DNA from: Gryganskiella cystojenkinii
Taxonomy: Eukaryota > Mortierellomycota > Mortierellomycetes > Mortierellales > Mortierellaceae
DNA: 11,373 bases
Reading direction: 5' to 3'
NCBI GenBank assembly: GCA_015852425.1
Contig: JAAAIG010001060.1
Span: forward strand, 1-11,373
Under the pieces are notes generated by a model that worked only from the letters and a program-made list of their open reading frames with translations, did not search any database and was not told the origin of the DNA. A program made the translations under genes and the position numbers. Shown one piece after another: positions 1 through 8,818 of the stretch (position 1 is its first letter; every line of letters begins with the position of its first letter).

Positions 1-49
1 CGTCTGACTACGAATCAGGAGATTGCAGGTTCGACCCCTGCGTAGATCA
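1..49 (+). tRNA. tRNA-Arg (anticodon ACG), 3' part only
   Basis: The 5' acceptor strand, D arm and A box lie before base 1. What remains folds well. The anticodon stem is 3-7 paired with 15-19 (one T-G wobble), around the 7-nt loop 8-14 with T33 at 9 and anticodon ACG at 10-12. The variable loop is 20-24. The T stem is 25-29 paired with 37-41, and its TTCGACC loop belongs to the B box. The 3' acceptor strand is 42-48 and the discriminator base is A49. No CCA is encoded, as expected in eukaryotes. ACG (read as ICG) decodes CGU/CGC/CGA arginine codons. Whether the gene has an intron cannot be seen, because the region 5' of the anticodon stem is missing. Confidence 0.9.
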
Positions 50-99
50 ATCATTGACAAAGAACTCTCTTCAATTAGAAGTTTAGAAGTGAGGACTTT

Positions 100-128
100 G
101 AGAGAAGGAATCCCCTTCTCTCTTTTTT
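100..128 (+). terminator. Hairpin plus T6, probable Pol III terminator of the tRNA
   Basis: Bases 100-108 pair perfectly with 114-122 (9 bp, 5-nt loop), followed directly by six Ts at 123-128. This is the first run of four or more Ts after the tRNA end, about 74 nt downstream. RNA polymerase III stops at T runs. The hairpin just before it gives the look of a bacterial intrinsic terminator. The long trailer would be removed by tRNA 3' processing. That it serves this tRNA is inferred from position and strand. Confidence 0.55.
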
Positions 129-999
129 GCGTTTTGTTTGAATGACAAATCGCCAATAAGTTTACCATCGTGAGCAAATGCGAACGCAAGAGGCTGGAGT
201 TATGCAACAATAGCGGCCAATTCGTTTTTTTTGTTGTTCTAGCTGGGTCGTTGTGATGCGACCTTAACCCGCCATATAGTTCACTATCAGATAACATAAA
301 AATATACCCCCATGCCTGCGAGGGACCATGGGTAAGATGAAAAAGAGAGTGAGACTATTCATGTTCTGTTAGTTCGCGGTCGAGGCCCTGAAGCCACCTC
401 TTTAGGATCTCGACATTGAACATCCTTAACTCGTCTGGAGACTCTTTTTGCTGGAGATGTTTGCAGTAGGAGAGACCCTGCAAAAGCTATTCCCTTCATC
501 ACCCCATCTTCCAAAAATTCGCGGTTGATCGTGGTGGCGACGGACGTCTTTTTCTCCTTCCAGCAAAACGCAGGAAGAAAGCATATGAAGAGGCACTATT
601 GTAAACAACTGCTGCAATATGGAGAGGCAAATTGGAAGCTCTCGAAATGGAAAAGATCCGCAATATGGACTCTTGGTCACAGTAACAATCATCGAAGATG
701 AACGCAGTGCCTTACCATTCGAACATAAAAAGACTTAAAGCACAGACACAAACGTTTCGAGGTCATCATTACTGGATCTAAGTTTGATCAAGCATAAGGT
801 GTTGATCAATGGACTTGATTCGAAAAGAGTGCTGAAGTGTATGCGATAAAGTAATGGAAAGGGTTCAGGACGTTCCTTCCGCTGTCATTCTTCTTTTCTT
901 TTTTTTGTCTTTTACTCTTGCTTACGAGGAACTCGGGGTAAAGATTAAAAAAAAACTACTTCTCACTATCATCATTTCTCTTACAGCAAGAAACTTTAA
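129..999. other. Intergenic region between the tRNA and the F-box/RCC1 gene
   Basis: No intact gene could be supported here. The stretch holds a small inverted repeat (246-250 with 259-263), a donor-like GTAAGA at 332-337, an ATG-less open frame at 420-701 (separate entry), and two perfect TTGATCAA palindromes at 784-791 and 802-809. The end next to base 1000 is T-rich and probably contains the 3' untranslated region of the minus-strand gene that ends at 1022. Confidence 0.5.
420..701 (+). pseudogene. ATG-less open frame of 93 codons, possible gene relic
   Basis: The frame is open from just after a TGA at 417-419 to a TGA at 699-701, and its only Met is at residue 56. The peptide is mixed and protein-like rather than low complexity: a hydrophobic RLIVVATDVFFSF stretch near residues 35-47, then a basic, aromatic part with two spaced Trp-Lys pairs and a third Trp (residues 60-83). 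Just upstream a different frame is open to about base 388. The two would join by a single-base change in the T run at 445-449, which is what a decaying gene would look like. I do not recognise the family. An antisense frame is also open here (426-692), which weakens the case. It may equally be chance. Confidence 0.22.
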
Positions 1000-1011
1000 T
1001 TTATTTTTATT
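1000..1011 (-). promoter_or_regulatory. Tandem AATAAA polyadenylation signals
   Basis: On the minus strand AATAAA occurs at 1011-1006 and again at 1005-1000, starting 11 nt beyond the last base of the F-box/RCC1 stop codon at 1022. The surroundings are A/T-rich. Position and strand fit a 3'-end processing signal for that gene and would imply a very short 3' untranslated region. Confidence 0.5.
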
Positions 1012-1021
1012 TTTTGTTCGA

Positions 1022-4000
1022 TCAAACTTGCAGGTTGGCCAGATGTCGAGTCGTGGAATCTGCAGGCTCATAGACGGTCAGAGTTGGGTTCAGTCTCGTC
1101 ACAGCCAGCATCCTGCTCGCCTTTTCTTCGTGGAAAAAAGATGAAGGAGAGGGGGGACCGCGATCCGACCCTGCTGAGGTATCGCTGCTACGACTGCCAC
1201 TGTTGTTGTTACTGAACTTCTCGACCACCGAAAGACTTCGTTTTCGAATCGGCGTCGCTGGAAGGTTCCGACCGTGTGATCCAGAGGAAGATCCGGCACC
1301 ACTACCGCCACCGCCTGCAGCGTGACCACTACTGTTCAGTCGATGACTATGCGGACTCACGACAAGGGAACATGTCGCGGAGCAGGCGGACGTCAGAGGT
1401 TGGAAGTGTGTTAATGCCGGATGGTGCAGCCAGGGAGAAGCCGAAGACGTAGTAGGCAACGAGGACGAAAGAATCGGGATGGCAAGGGATGGCTCAGAGA
1501 TCACAGGTGGTGACAGTGCCACGGGTGTAAGGCCACTGGTGAGAGGCCTGAGAACAGGTGCTATTGGAGTTGCTGATGGCGATAGCAGCGTTGTTGTGGT
1601 CGCTGATGATGGTGTAGGCTCTGCAGAGACAGGGGCGACCACGCCTCGGTGAAGTCCATAAACCACCCAAGAATCCTCGCCATCACTGCCACTGCTGCTG
1701 CTGTCAAAGCCCTCGCTTGTGCTTCCACTACTTCCATCACCGCCACTGCTACCACTGCTTCCACTTCCACTGGTACTCGCCATTTCCAAACTATGGTACC
1801 CGTCATCCTTCTCCGTGACCCTCAGCCCGTTCTTGAGCGGACCCGAGGACTCTACATTTCTGTGCAGCTGTAGATCCCACAGCCTCTCCTCGGACGGGGC
1901 TCGCTCCTCGCTCAGATCAATCGCCAAGCAAGCACTCTGCCAACCCGCCAGACCAATCTTGATCACGAATTTGTTCTTGAGGAGGCCCTCGACCACTGTG
2001 GGAATTGCACATCCTGTCCGAAGATCGCCATGGCCCAAGGCACCATCTGCAAACGCACCCCAGGTTCGAAGTTGACCATCCTCGGTCAAGAGACCTTGAT
2101 GGTAATCTCCGAATTCGACTTGACAGGCGTGCGCGAGGAGTCGATCGACCATGATGGGACAACTTTGGACTTGAACATCATCCATACCGAGCAAGACTTT
2201 TCCTGAAGAGTGGTGGAGTGCAAAGTTCCGGTAGTTGGCAGAGACCGTCGTAGGACGAGACGAGGATGAGGACAAACAAGATGTCGAAGGCCTGGGGTTC
2301 GAGGTGGTGGTGGTCATGGCCGGGAGGGATGCACGATGATGGAGCGAAGAGACGAGAGGAACAGCAGATCGACCGTGCTGCAGAGTATGGTCCCTTTGAA
2401 CATCATCTGATCCACCTCGATCTAACTCTTCTTCTTCTTCGTCTGTTCCATAATTACTACTTTCGCTCGTGCTTTTGTCGCGACTTCTCAGAAGATGGCG
2501 AAGATGTTGGTGTCGTGGTTGAACAGCAAGACTAAGGTGAGCATGTACTTGCTGATAATGTGGATGTTGTTGACGAGGGAGTGGAGGCATGGACTGACGG
2601 CGACGGAGATGGTGTCGCTGTTGACGCTCTCGCTGATCATGCTCCTCATAAGTTTCGGTCACAGACTGAGTTAGAGCCTCAGAAAAGATGGGCAAATACA
2701 ACCCATGGCCCAAGATTCGGCCTCTCAACTCCAAGACGCGCTCATGGATCGAGCCCTCTGTGGCGGGTTCCATCACGATCTTGTCCACGAGATCGTCTCC
2801 TCTCAAGTGGCGTCGCTGGTTGTGATGATGTTCATGATGAGGATGAGGATGGTCATGATAGTGGTTGCGGCCATGGTTGTGGTTATGGTGATGGTGATGA
2901 TGTCGTCCCGTACGACGCTGCGCACCCGCACCTCCTTCTTCAAGTGTAGGGTCGATATAGTGCGGCGAATCCAACCGCCGAAATATGTACACCTTTTCCA
3001 ATGCCGTCACTGCAATCACATAATCCGAGCCGGCTGCAATCTTAACGAACTTGTCGCCGTACATCACATGTGATTCATACCCCTCAGACCCTTGTTCTTT
3101 TAGCGAGACTGAGTACTGGACATGGGTTCGACGTTTGTATCGATCGTCCGCGGAAGCGAGAGGTCGCCAGGCATAGATTCGTCCGGATCTGGTCAGCGCT
3201 GCACAAATGTCCCATCCAGCCGAGATTTGATCCACGGGATCTTGTTCTAAATTTAAAAGTAAAAGTCGTGGTCGTGACGGGTGTTGTTGCCCCAGTTCTT
3301 CCTGTAGCGGTTGCTGTTGCTGTTGTTCTTGCGGCGGAGATTCCTGGAGACCAGAAGAGGATTGACTCTCTATCCCAAAAGTAACCTCAGCGATCGCGTT
3401 CTCACGACACCATTGCCAAACCTGACCTTTCGAATCCTTCGCGAGCACGACTTGTCTTCCAGCAGTGAGATCGACAACGTTTCGTGGATTGGTTAGCATC
3501 CTTGGCATCGCATCAGGCTTGATCGCGTTCGAAGCCATAATACCTAAAGTATAAAACAAAAAGTATGCGAGAGATCAACACCCGTATGCAAGTTGATATC
3601 CTGGCGTATCGATCCTGACCATTTTCATCAACCTGTCACTTACGTCCCCACGCCCATACATTGCCATGACGATCCAAGGCATGACAGCCCCATCCGGACG
3701 GTGCCAGTTGTACAATACCGACCCCATCTAGTCGCCGCACTCTCTTGGGTACACTCTCATAAAACTTTTTAGGTGACCGTCCGTAACCCAATCGACAATC
3801 TTCGTTGCTGCCTATTGGAAGAGTTTGTTTGCGGTAGATCGACCGCAGAAAAAAAATTATACAAAGAGTCATGAGGGTCTGTTTTGCATTTTGTCCTCTC
3901 AGCATGCACATCAATCGTTGTTATCATTTGTTTATCCACCTCTCCCTTGCTTATGTTCTTACCCCAAGTATAAACTTCAACTCGATCCATGGCCTGATAG

Positions 4001-4362
4001 AGACGTTTCCATCCAAACGGACGCATAATCTTGGTCGGTCGATATTCGAAATCTAGGAAAAACTTTTTCTGCCACAAGTAATCAGTCTGACAGAGTTGTA
4101 AGACGCTTCGACTGACTCGGGCCAAACGACAGAGATCTGTAAGTTCGAGGATCGCAAAAATCTGACCCACGAGGATCTCGAATGGAAGATGAAGTATCGT
4201 TGTTGGTGACTTCGAAGGTGACACGAGAGACGGAGTCGGTTGGATCGTTGGAGAAAGGAATGGGGATGAAGAGGGCAACATGGCTTGGGTATCCTGATGA
4301 ACGAACAGTGATCCTGGTGTCGAAAGCTCTGTGAGAGACCTTGTTCTTCTTCGAAGTGTCAT
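1022..4362 (-). CDS. F-box protein with RCC1-type beta-propeller (Saf1-like)
   Basis: Three exons by my reconstruction: 4362-3963, 3811-3644 and 3543-1022, giving 1029 aa. The ATG at 4362 is followed by a basic, Ser/Pro-rich start. The F-box lies at about residues 58-101 (LPFEIL, then LCRLARVSR and LWQKKFF; bases 4060-4191). RCC1 repeats begin at about 128. The first, VYTWGSNEDCRLGYG, is completed only by splicing. Further blades contain VWAWG, VDLTAGR, ISAGWDICA and IAAGSDY, and, after a long insertion (about 386-625, His-rich at 404-435), LRTWGAFADGALGHGD and IGLAGWQSA. The last ~300 residues are Ser/Gly/Pro-rich and probably disordered. F-box proteins link substrates to Skp1-Cul1 ubiquitin ligases. 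Yeast Saf1 has the same F-box-plus-RCC1 order and targets Aah1 on entry into quiescence. This protein is much longer, through disordered additions. The family call is firm; substrate and orthology to Saf1 are inferred. Confidence 0.87.
3544..3643 (-). other. Intron 2 of the F-box/RCC1 gene
   Basis: A 100-bp GT-AG intron in phase 1, with consensus donor GTAAGT at 3643-3638 and acceptor ACTTTAG ending at 3544 after a T-rich tract. It joins VWAWG to R-IMASNAIKP in frame and leads into the next propeller strand (VVDLTAGRQVVLA). Without splicing the exon 2 frame meets TGA six nucleotides into the intron. Confidence 0.87.
3812..3962 (-). other. Intron 1 of the F-box/RCC1 gene
   Basis: A 151-bp GT-AG intron in phase 1, with donor GTAAGA at 3962-3957 and acceptor AATAG ending at 3812. 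Splicing turns the end of exon 1 (VYTWG) and the start of exon 2 into the RCC1 signature WGSNEDCRLGYG, which is strong support for both boundaries. Unspliced, the frame runs on to a stop at 3769 and would give a 197-aa F-box-only product. Confidence 0.88.
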
Positions 4363-4584
4363 TATGGTGAAATAGAGAGATGTATCAAGGAAAAGTAGAA
4401 AGAGAAAGTGAGGGGAGAGGAGAGGCAGAGAAGACGAAGGAGGAAGAGATGTCTCAAAAAAAAAAACATTTCAACCAGTCACATACGCGTTGATCGCGTG
4501 CGGAATTTTTAATTTCTGGTAGCTGAATATTCTGTTGACTGCAAAGATTTTAATAAGTTAACAAATAATGACAAGGGGTATCCT
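4363..4584 (-). promoter_or_regulatory. Compact 222-bp spacer: F-box gene promoter and homeobox gene 3' end
   Basis: This spacer must hold both the 3' end of the homeodomain gene (stop at 4585-4587) and the promoter of the F-box gene (ATG at 4362). Read on the minus strand, the part next to the ATG is pyrimidine-rich, as often seen in fungal leaders. There is an A11 run at 4456-4466 (plus strand) and an A/T-rich patch at about 4505-4570 without a perfect AATAAA. The CGCG dyad at 4485-4499 is listed separately. No clear TATA box is seen. Confidence 0.5.
4485..4499. promoter_or_regulatory. CGCG dyad with an ACGCGT (MCB-type) core
   Basis: ACGCG at 4485-4489 and its reverse complement CGCGT at 4495-4499 flank the 5-nt spacer TTGAT. 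The first half extends to the palindrome ACGCGT, the Mlu1 cell-cycle box bound by MBF (Mbp1/Swi6) in yeasts. The site lies about 123-137 bp upstream of the F-box gene ATG. Position and dyad structure fit a real site, but a 6-bp match proves little by itself. Confidence 0.35.
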
Positions 4585-7500
4585 TTACGAGTGCTGCTGC
4601 ACTTGTTCTTGAGGCTGGGGCTGAGATTGTTGTTGCTGCTGTTTCTGTTGTTTTTGCCCGCTCTGCTCCATTTTTGCGATTGTGGCTCGACGTTTTCTCG
4701 AGAAGTAATCGACACTCCGTCCATCCAATTGAATATGGAGAGCAGACATGACGGCCTCGGACGGTTGCATCAACACCGGTTCTTGCTTTCTGGCTCGTTC
4801 ACCCGTGGAACCACTGCCGCTTCCTTGTCTCGATTTCCGTTGCCCCTGGTCATCAATCGATCGCTTCTGACCGTCACTGCTCACGGGCTCATCCCCATCG
4901 TCTTCACCGCCATCGATCAAATCTCCGTCATCGTCCTCGAAATCCGCACCAGTACCTCCAGCCTCCATGGCCTCGGTACGGGCCTTGACACTCTGTCGCT
5001 TGTTCTGGAACCAGATCTGAACCGTTCTCGGGCACATCCGACACTGTTTTGATAATCGCAGTCTCTCCTCGGTCGAGGGGAAATACGATCGTTCAAAGGC
5101 TGCGTTCAAGACTGAGAGTTGACTGGCATTCGCACGCTTGCGTTTGGCTTTCACGGCATAAAACTCGTCGTCCATCACGATCATGTCCTCGTCTTGACCT
5201 ACGTTTTTGATCCGTTTAATCTTTTTGGATTTCGATTTCGAGGACTTTGTCGCCGTGGTCAATTTCTCGGTATCGAAGGGATGGATCGAGTGTAGATTCT
5301 CATTGGACTTTTGTGAAGTTCGCTTGGAGGAGGAAGAGGACCGATGATGGTATTCATCCGAACCATCGTATCGCTGGTCCTCGATCAATGGATCCAGCGA
5401 GCCGCCTTGATAACTCGAACGAGAGGACCATCCTTCTCTATTTGCATGTTGTTGGTGGCCAGATGGGCGAGCGCCATAGTAGTGCGAATCCTGTTGGTGG
5501 CCGTAGGGTCGAGCCTGGGGCTTGGGTGGCACACTATGCGCATAGTTTTGGTACCAAGAGGGAGGTTGAAGATGATCCGTCGAAGGTGAATGTGGACGAG
5601 AGTAAGGTCTGGGATGAGCAAAAGATGATGAGGACGACATCATGGGTGCAGAAGTGTTGGGTCCATGATTCTGAGACGCGTTCCAGCCTCCACGCTGCTG
5701 CTGCTGGTCATAGTCATATCGGGCCCGATCGCTTTCAGTAGCCGAATGATGGTGACCTGAAACCGAAGACGACGAGGCAGTGTAGCCGTAACCATGGGAA
5801 CCATGGGATGAGGTCGAGGCACCCGACCCGTTGTATTGACGTTGATATCCATGTCCCTGATCATCCTGCTGCAGGGGTTTCTGAGGGTATTGATTCGACC
5901 CATAGGGTGCAGGGGGTGGTCCCATCCTAGGAGTCGGAATATCCGCCGCATCAATACCATAAATTCTTCGTGGCTGTGGTGGCTGTGATGGAGGAAGAGG
6001 GATCTGTTTCGGCGGTGCAGAATAACTGGACGGATAAGATGGCGACGAGGAAGAAATACTGTACGACGAGACAGAGGAATTCGAGGAAAACGGTGGTGGT
6101 GGAGGAGGCAACATGGCCGTGCTCGAATAAGGGTAGAGTCTTGTTTCATTCGGGGCATCGACGGGGACAATCCTGGTTTTCCTGGGAATCGGTGGCCAGA
6201 TATCATCCGCTGTTGAATCTCTTCCGTAGATCCTTGGTGGTTTAGGCTCTCCAGTCACAGTCGCTCCTGAAAGCATAGCCTAATACAGGAAAGCGAGAAA
6301 TGAGAGGTAAAAAAAAACGTTAACTTTCCGCTTGCATTGCCAGTGCAGCTATGAAAAAGGGGGGAAACAATAGGCTGAAAAGAAATGAATTGAGCTCAGC
6401 TGCGCTCAACGAGCCACATTGACAAAAAAAAAAAAAAATTGGCGTCACTTTGCAGCCGTGAGAGCATAAACGATATTGGATAAGCGCTTTGAGAGACTGG
6501 AAGAACAATGGACATGAAAAAGGGATAAGCAAACAACCAAACAAGAAGACCTACTGCAGGTGGAGGAAGAATGGGGACGATGGGGCCATGGCTCGGCCGT
6601 CTGAGTTGATCGCTCTTGTCTTTTTCCGCTTGCTTCAGCTGTGCATAGTCTGATAGAGGCCGAGCGGATGATGAAGAAGAAGACGAAGAGACTGCATGAA
6701 ATTGAGAGTGGTGTTGGCCAAGAGAGCTGCTGTTGTTTTTGTTGATGACATTGTGGTTGTTGATGTTATTGGACACAGGCCTTGTTGTGCCACTGGGGTG
6801 ACCCGAGTGTGGTTGTGGAGCAAGGGGGATAGTGGGTGACGTTGAGGAGGGGTACGACGACTGAGATGGTGGGTATGAAGGTTGTTGTTTAGGTTCATAG
6901 TACAGATGTGCCCCCGTGATGGATGACCCCCTTTCTCCAACACCACCGTTCGTGGGTACCGCCCCCTTGGGTAGAACAGCCGAGCTCAAAGGTGGCGACG
7001 AACTGGCCATGAATGGTCCATAATTCCGCTGGTGAAGTGCATAGTCGCTCTTTGATCGGTCGGTCCGTTGTTGGCGGTCTTCTTCGTAAGAGACATAATC
7101 ATGAGCAGCGTGATTATTGTTACGGTCCATGTTAACAGAAGCTGAGCGTTGCAATGATCCTGAGCTGGCGAGTCTAGGCGCTTGGGAGGACGCGGCAGTC
7201 GAAATAGAGTACATGGGCGCTGACGTTGGAACCGAAGAAGAGGTCGCAGAGAAAGGCGCGGTGACACCATTGCTGCTGTCGTTACTATAAGGATATCTCT
7301 GGTCGACCGAGGGCACAAACGAGCGGAGATGACCCTCGTCTTGTCGATAGTCCCTCGAAGAAGAGTGACCGGGTACAAGCGAGACCGAAGAGGAAGCAGA
7401 GGAATGACGAGTGTTGTTCTCGAGGTCATCGGATTCTTCAGTGATTGCGCGCAGATGGTTCGAGCCGGACGCGTCCTCGGTCGCGTGCGGTGCAGCCTCG

Positions 7501-8108
7501 ACCGAAGAGGCTCGATTGAGAAGATTTGCGATGTCGATACGGGAATGATGCTTCAAGGAAGGTTCTTCAAAGGATGAAGATGATGAAGAGGACTCGGGTA
7601 TCCGCTGATGTTGTGTATGATGACGATGGTACCCGTCATAATCATTGAGAACAAGATCGGCTGAGACTTGTATCTTTGACATGGTCGAGGACCGGTTCGA
7701 GTTCAGGGCCTGATCCAGACTGGTTGCGCTGCTGTTATGCTGTTGCTTGCTCATGTGGTAGGGATGGTCCTGTGCTGCTGATGACGAGGAGGACGAAGAG
7801 GAAGAAGAGTTTTTATGCAATTTCGAGAAGGGATGTGATTTTGAGAGAGGAAAAACTGAAGATGATGGCGAATGCAAGCTACTGCCATTATGCCGATTCG
7901 AGGCTGGATCCATGCTTCGAAACCGTGGTGACGAACTCGAAGACGAAGAAGGAGAGGAAGGTGCGGAGGGACCAGGGGAGATGTTCCGGGCTGAGGATGC
8001 ACAAGACGAGGCTCTCGAGTGTGTGTTGCCGTAAGTTGGGTAGAGGGGTGAGGCGGAGGAAAGAGTGGAGGAGACGAGTGTTGGAGAGGAAAGTGGCAGG
8101 GCAACCAT
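4585..8108 (-). CDS. Homeodomain transcription factor, Yox1/Yhp1-like
   Basis: Two exons by my reconstruction, 8108-6555 (518 codons) and 6279-4585 (564 codons plus TAA), giving 1082 aa. The homeodomain is at residues 894-953 (bases 4975-5154), a standard 60 positions without insertion: basic arm KAKRKR, L16, F20, V45, and recognition helix VQIWFQNKRQSVKAR with W48, F49, Q50, N51 and R53. K52 and Q54 instead of the common R52 and M54 resemble yeast Yox1 and Yhp1, repressors of cell-cycle genes; that subfamily call is from memory. The rest is mostly low complexity: poly-Ser in exon 1, a Pro/Tyr/His-rich middle, an acidic stretch after the homeodomain and a Gln-rich tail. Exceptions are IDIANLLNR (191-199), two RIYG motifs (534 and 623) and a basic C-terminal motif (about 1028-1057). 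The start at 8108 is the first ATG of the open frame. Homeodomain certain; the exon join is well supported but unproven. Confidence 0.85.
6280..6554 (-). other. Intron of the homeodomain gene
   Basis: A 275-bp GT-AG intron in phase 0, with donor GCA/GTAGGT at 6554 and acceptor TGTATTAG ending at 6280 behind a T-rich tract. It contains T15 on the minus strand (6438-6424). Read through, the exon 1 frame yields 52 codons rich in Phe and Leu that look like translated polypyrimidine, then a stop at 6398-6396. Exon 2 opens with GCT ATG, so its first Met sits one codon after the junction. Both flanking frames share the same Ser/Pro/His/Tyr-rich style, which supports one gene. The donor is a weaker match than GTAAGT. 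Confidence 0.75.
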
Positions 8109-8248
8109 TTGAAGAGAGAGATTTTTTTTCTTGGTTGAAACAAAAACAAGCAGTTCAGTTCACGACTTTGTGGAGGCTGGGAGGAACTGCGTGGAGGAGA
8201 CTAAGGACGGGGTGGGGATGAAGTGGCCGGTGAACTGTATGTAGGTGC

Positions 8249-8268
8249 TATTTGTTTATCGACAAATA
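8249..8268. promoter_or_regulatory. 7-bp inverted repeat with forkhead-like core
   Basis: TATTTGT (8249-8255) and ACAAATA (8262-8268) are perfect reverse complements around the spacer TTATCG. The left arm plus spacer includes TGTTTAT, a forkhead-type core (ATAAACA on the minus strand). The dyad lies about 140-160 bp upstream of the homeodomain gene ATG. It could be a protein-binding site or a leader hairpin; no experimental support can be inferred. Confidence 0.3.
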
Positions 8269-8818
8269 TGAGGGAGAGGCGAGGGTTGAGAATGAAGTAT
8301 AGAGTTGAGAGAGAAAGGAAGAGAGAGTCAGTAAGTGAACTCGGACACAGAGCAAGTGTGTGAGTGGAGGTGTTAGCGAAGAGAAAAACGAAAGGAGGAA
8401 AGAGAAATTGAAATGATGGGCGACTATGTGTGGAAGAGCAATGGTTCGAAAGAGGGAAAATAAAATGAAGTGAGCACAAAACAAAAGAGAAAAAAGGGGA
8501 GAACGCACATTGCACCAAAAAAAAAAGATGAGGTGGACACGAACAGATCACAGTGACCAGGACAGGGCATTATTGACCTTCTTCCCATGCAAGGTTGGGG
8601 TTCGGGTTCACAGCGCAAAATGCAACTTGAACCCTTTCCTTTTTCTCCCTTGCCTCTCTGTGTCTCTTTCCTCTGGAGATTTCGGGTCAGACATACAATA
8701 CTTTTGCAGTCTTTGAAGCAATGACTTCCAGTAGGAAGGACGGCAGAGAACGTAAAAGTTGATCTGGGATGACAGAAAGAAAAATGCCACACAACCAATT
8801 TGTCTGTGCTGCTCGTGC

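Noticed and set aside
2807..2902. GAT/CAT-rich repeat considered as an independent satellite
   Set aside because: It encodes the His-rich tract in frame within the F-box/RCC1 protein and is irregular at DNA level.
4591..5052. 153-codon plus-strand frame with a Leu-rich, signal-peptide-like start
   Set aside because: It is the antisense shadow of the Gln-rich tail and homeodomain coding sequence (CAG repeats read backwards give Leu).
8201..8551. 116-codon minus-strand frame with hydrophobic Phe/Leu runs, membrane-protein-like
   Set aside because: The hydrophobicity comes from T/C-rich leader DNA just upstream of the homeodomain gene; there is no regular membrane pattern or family motif.
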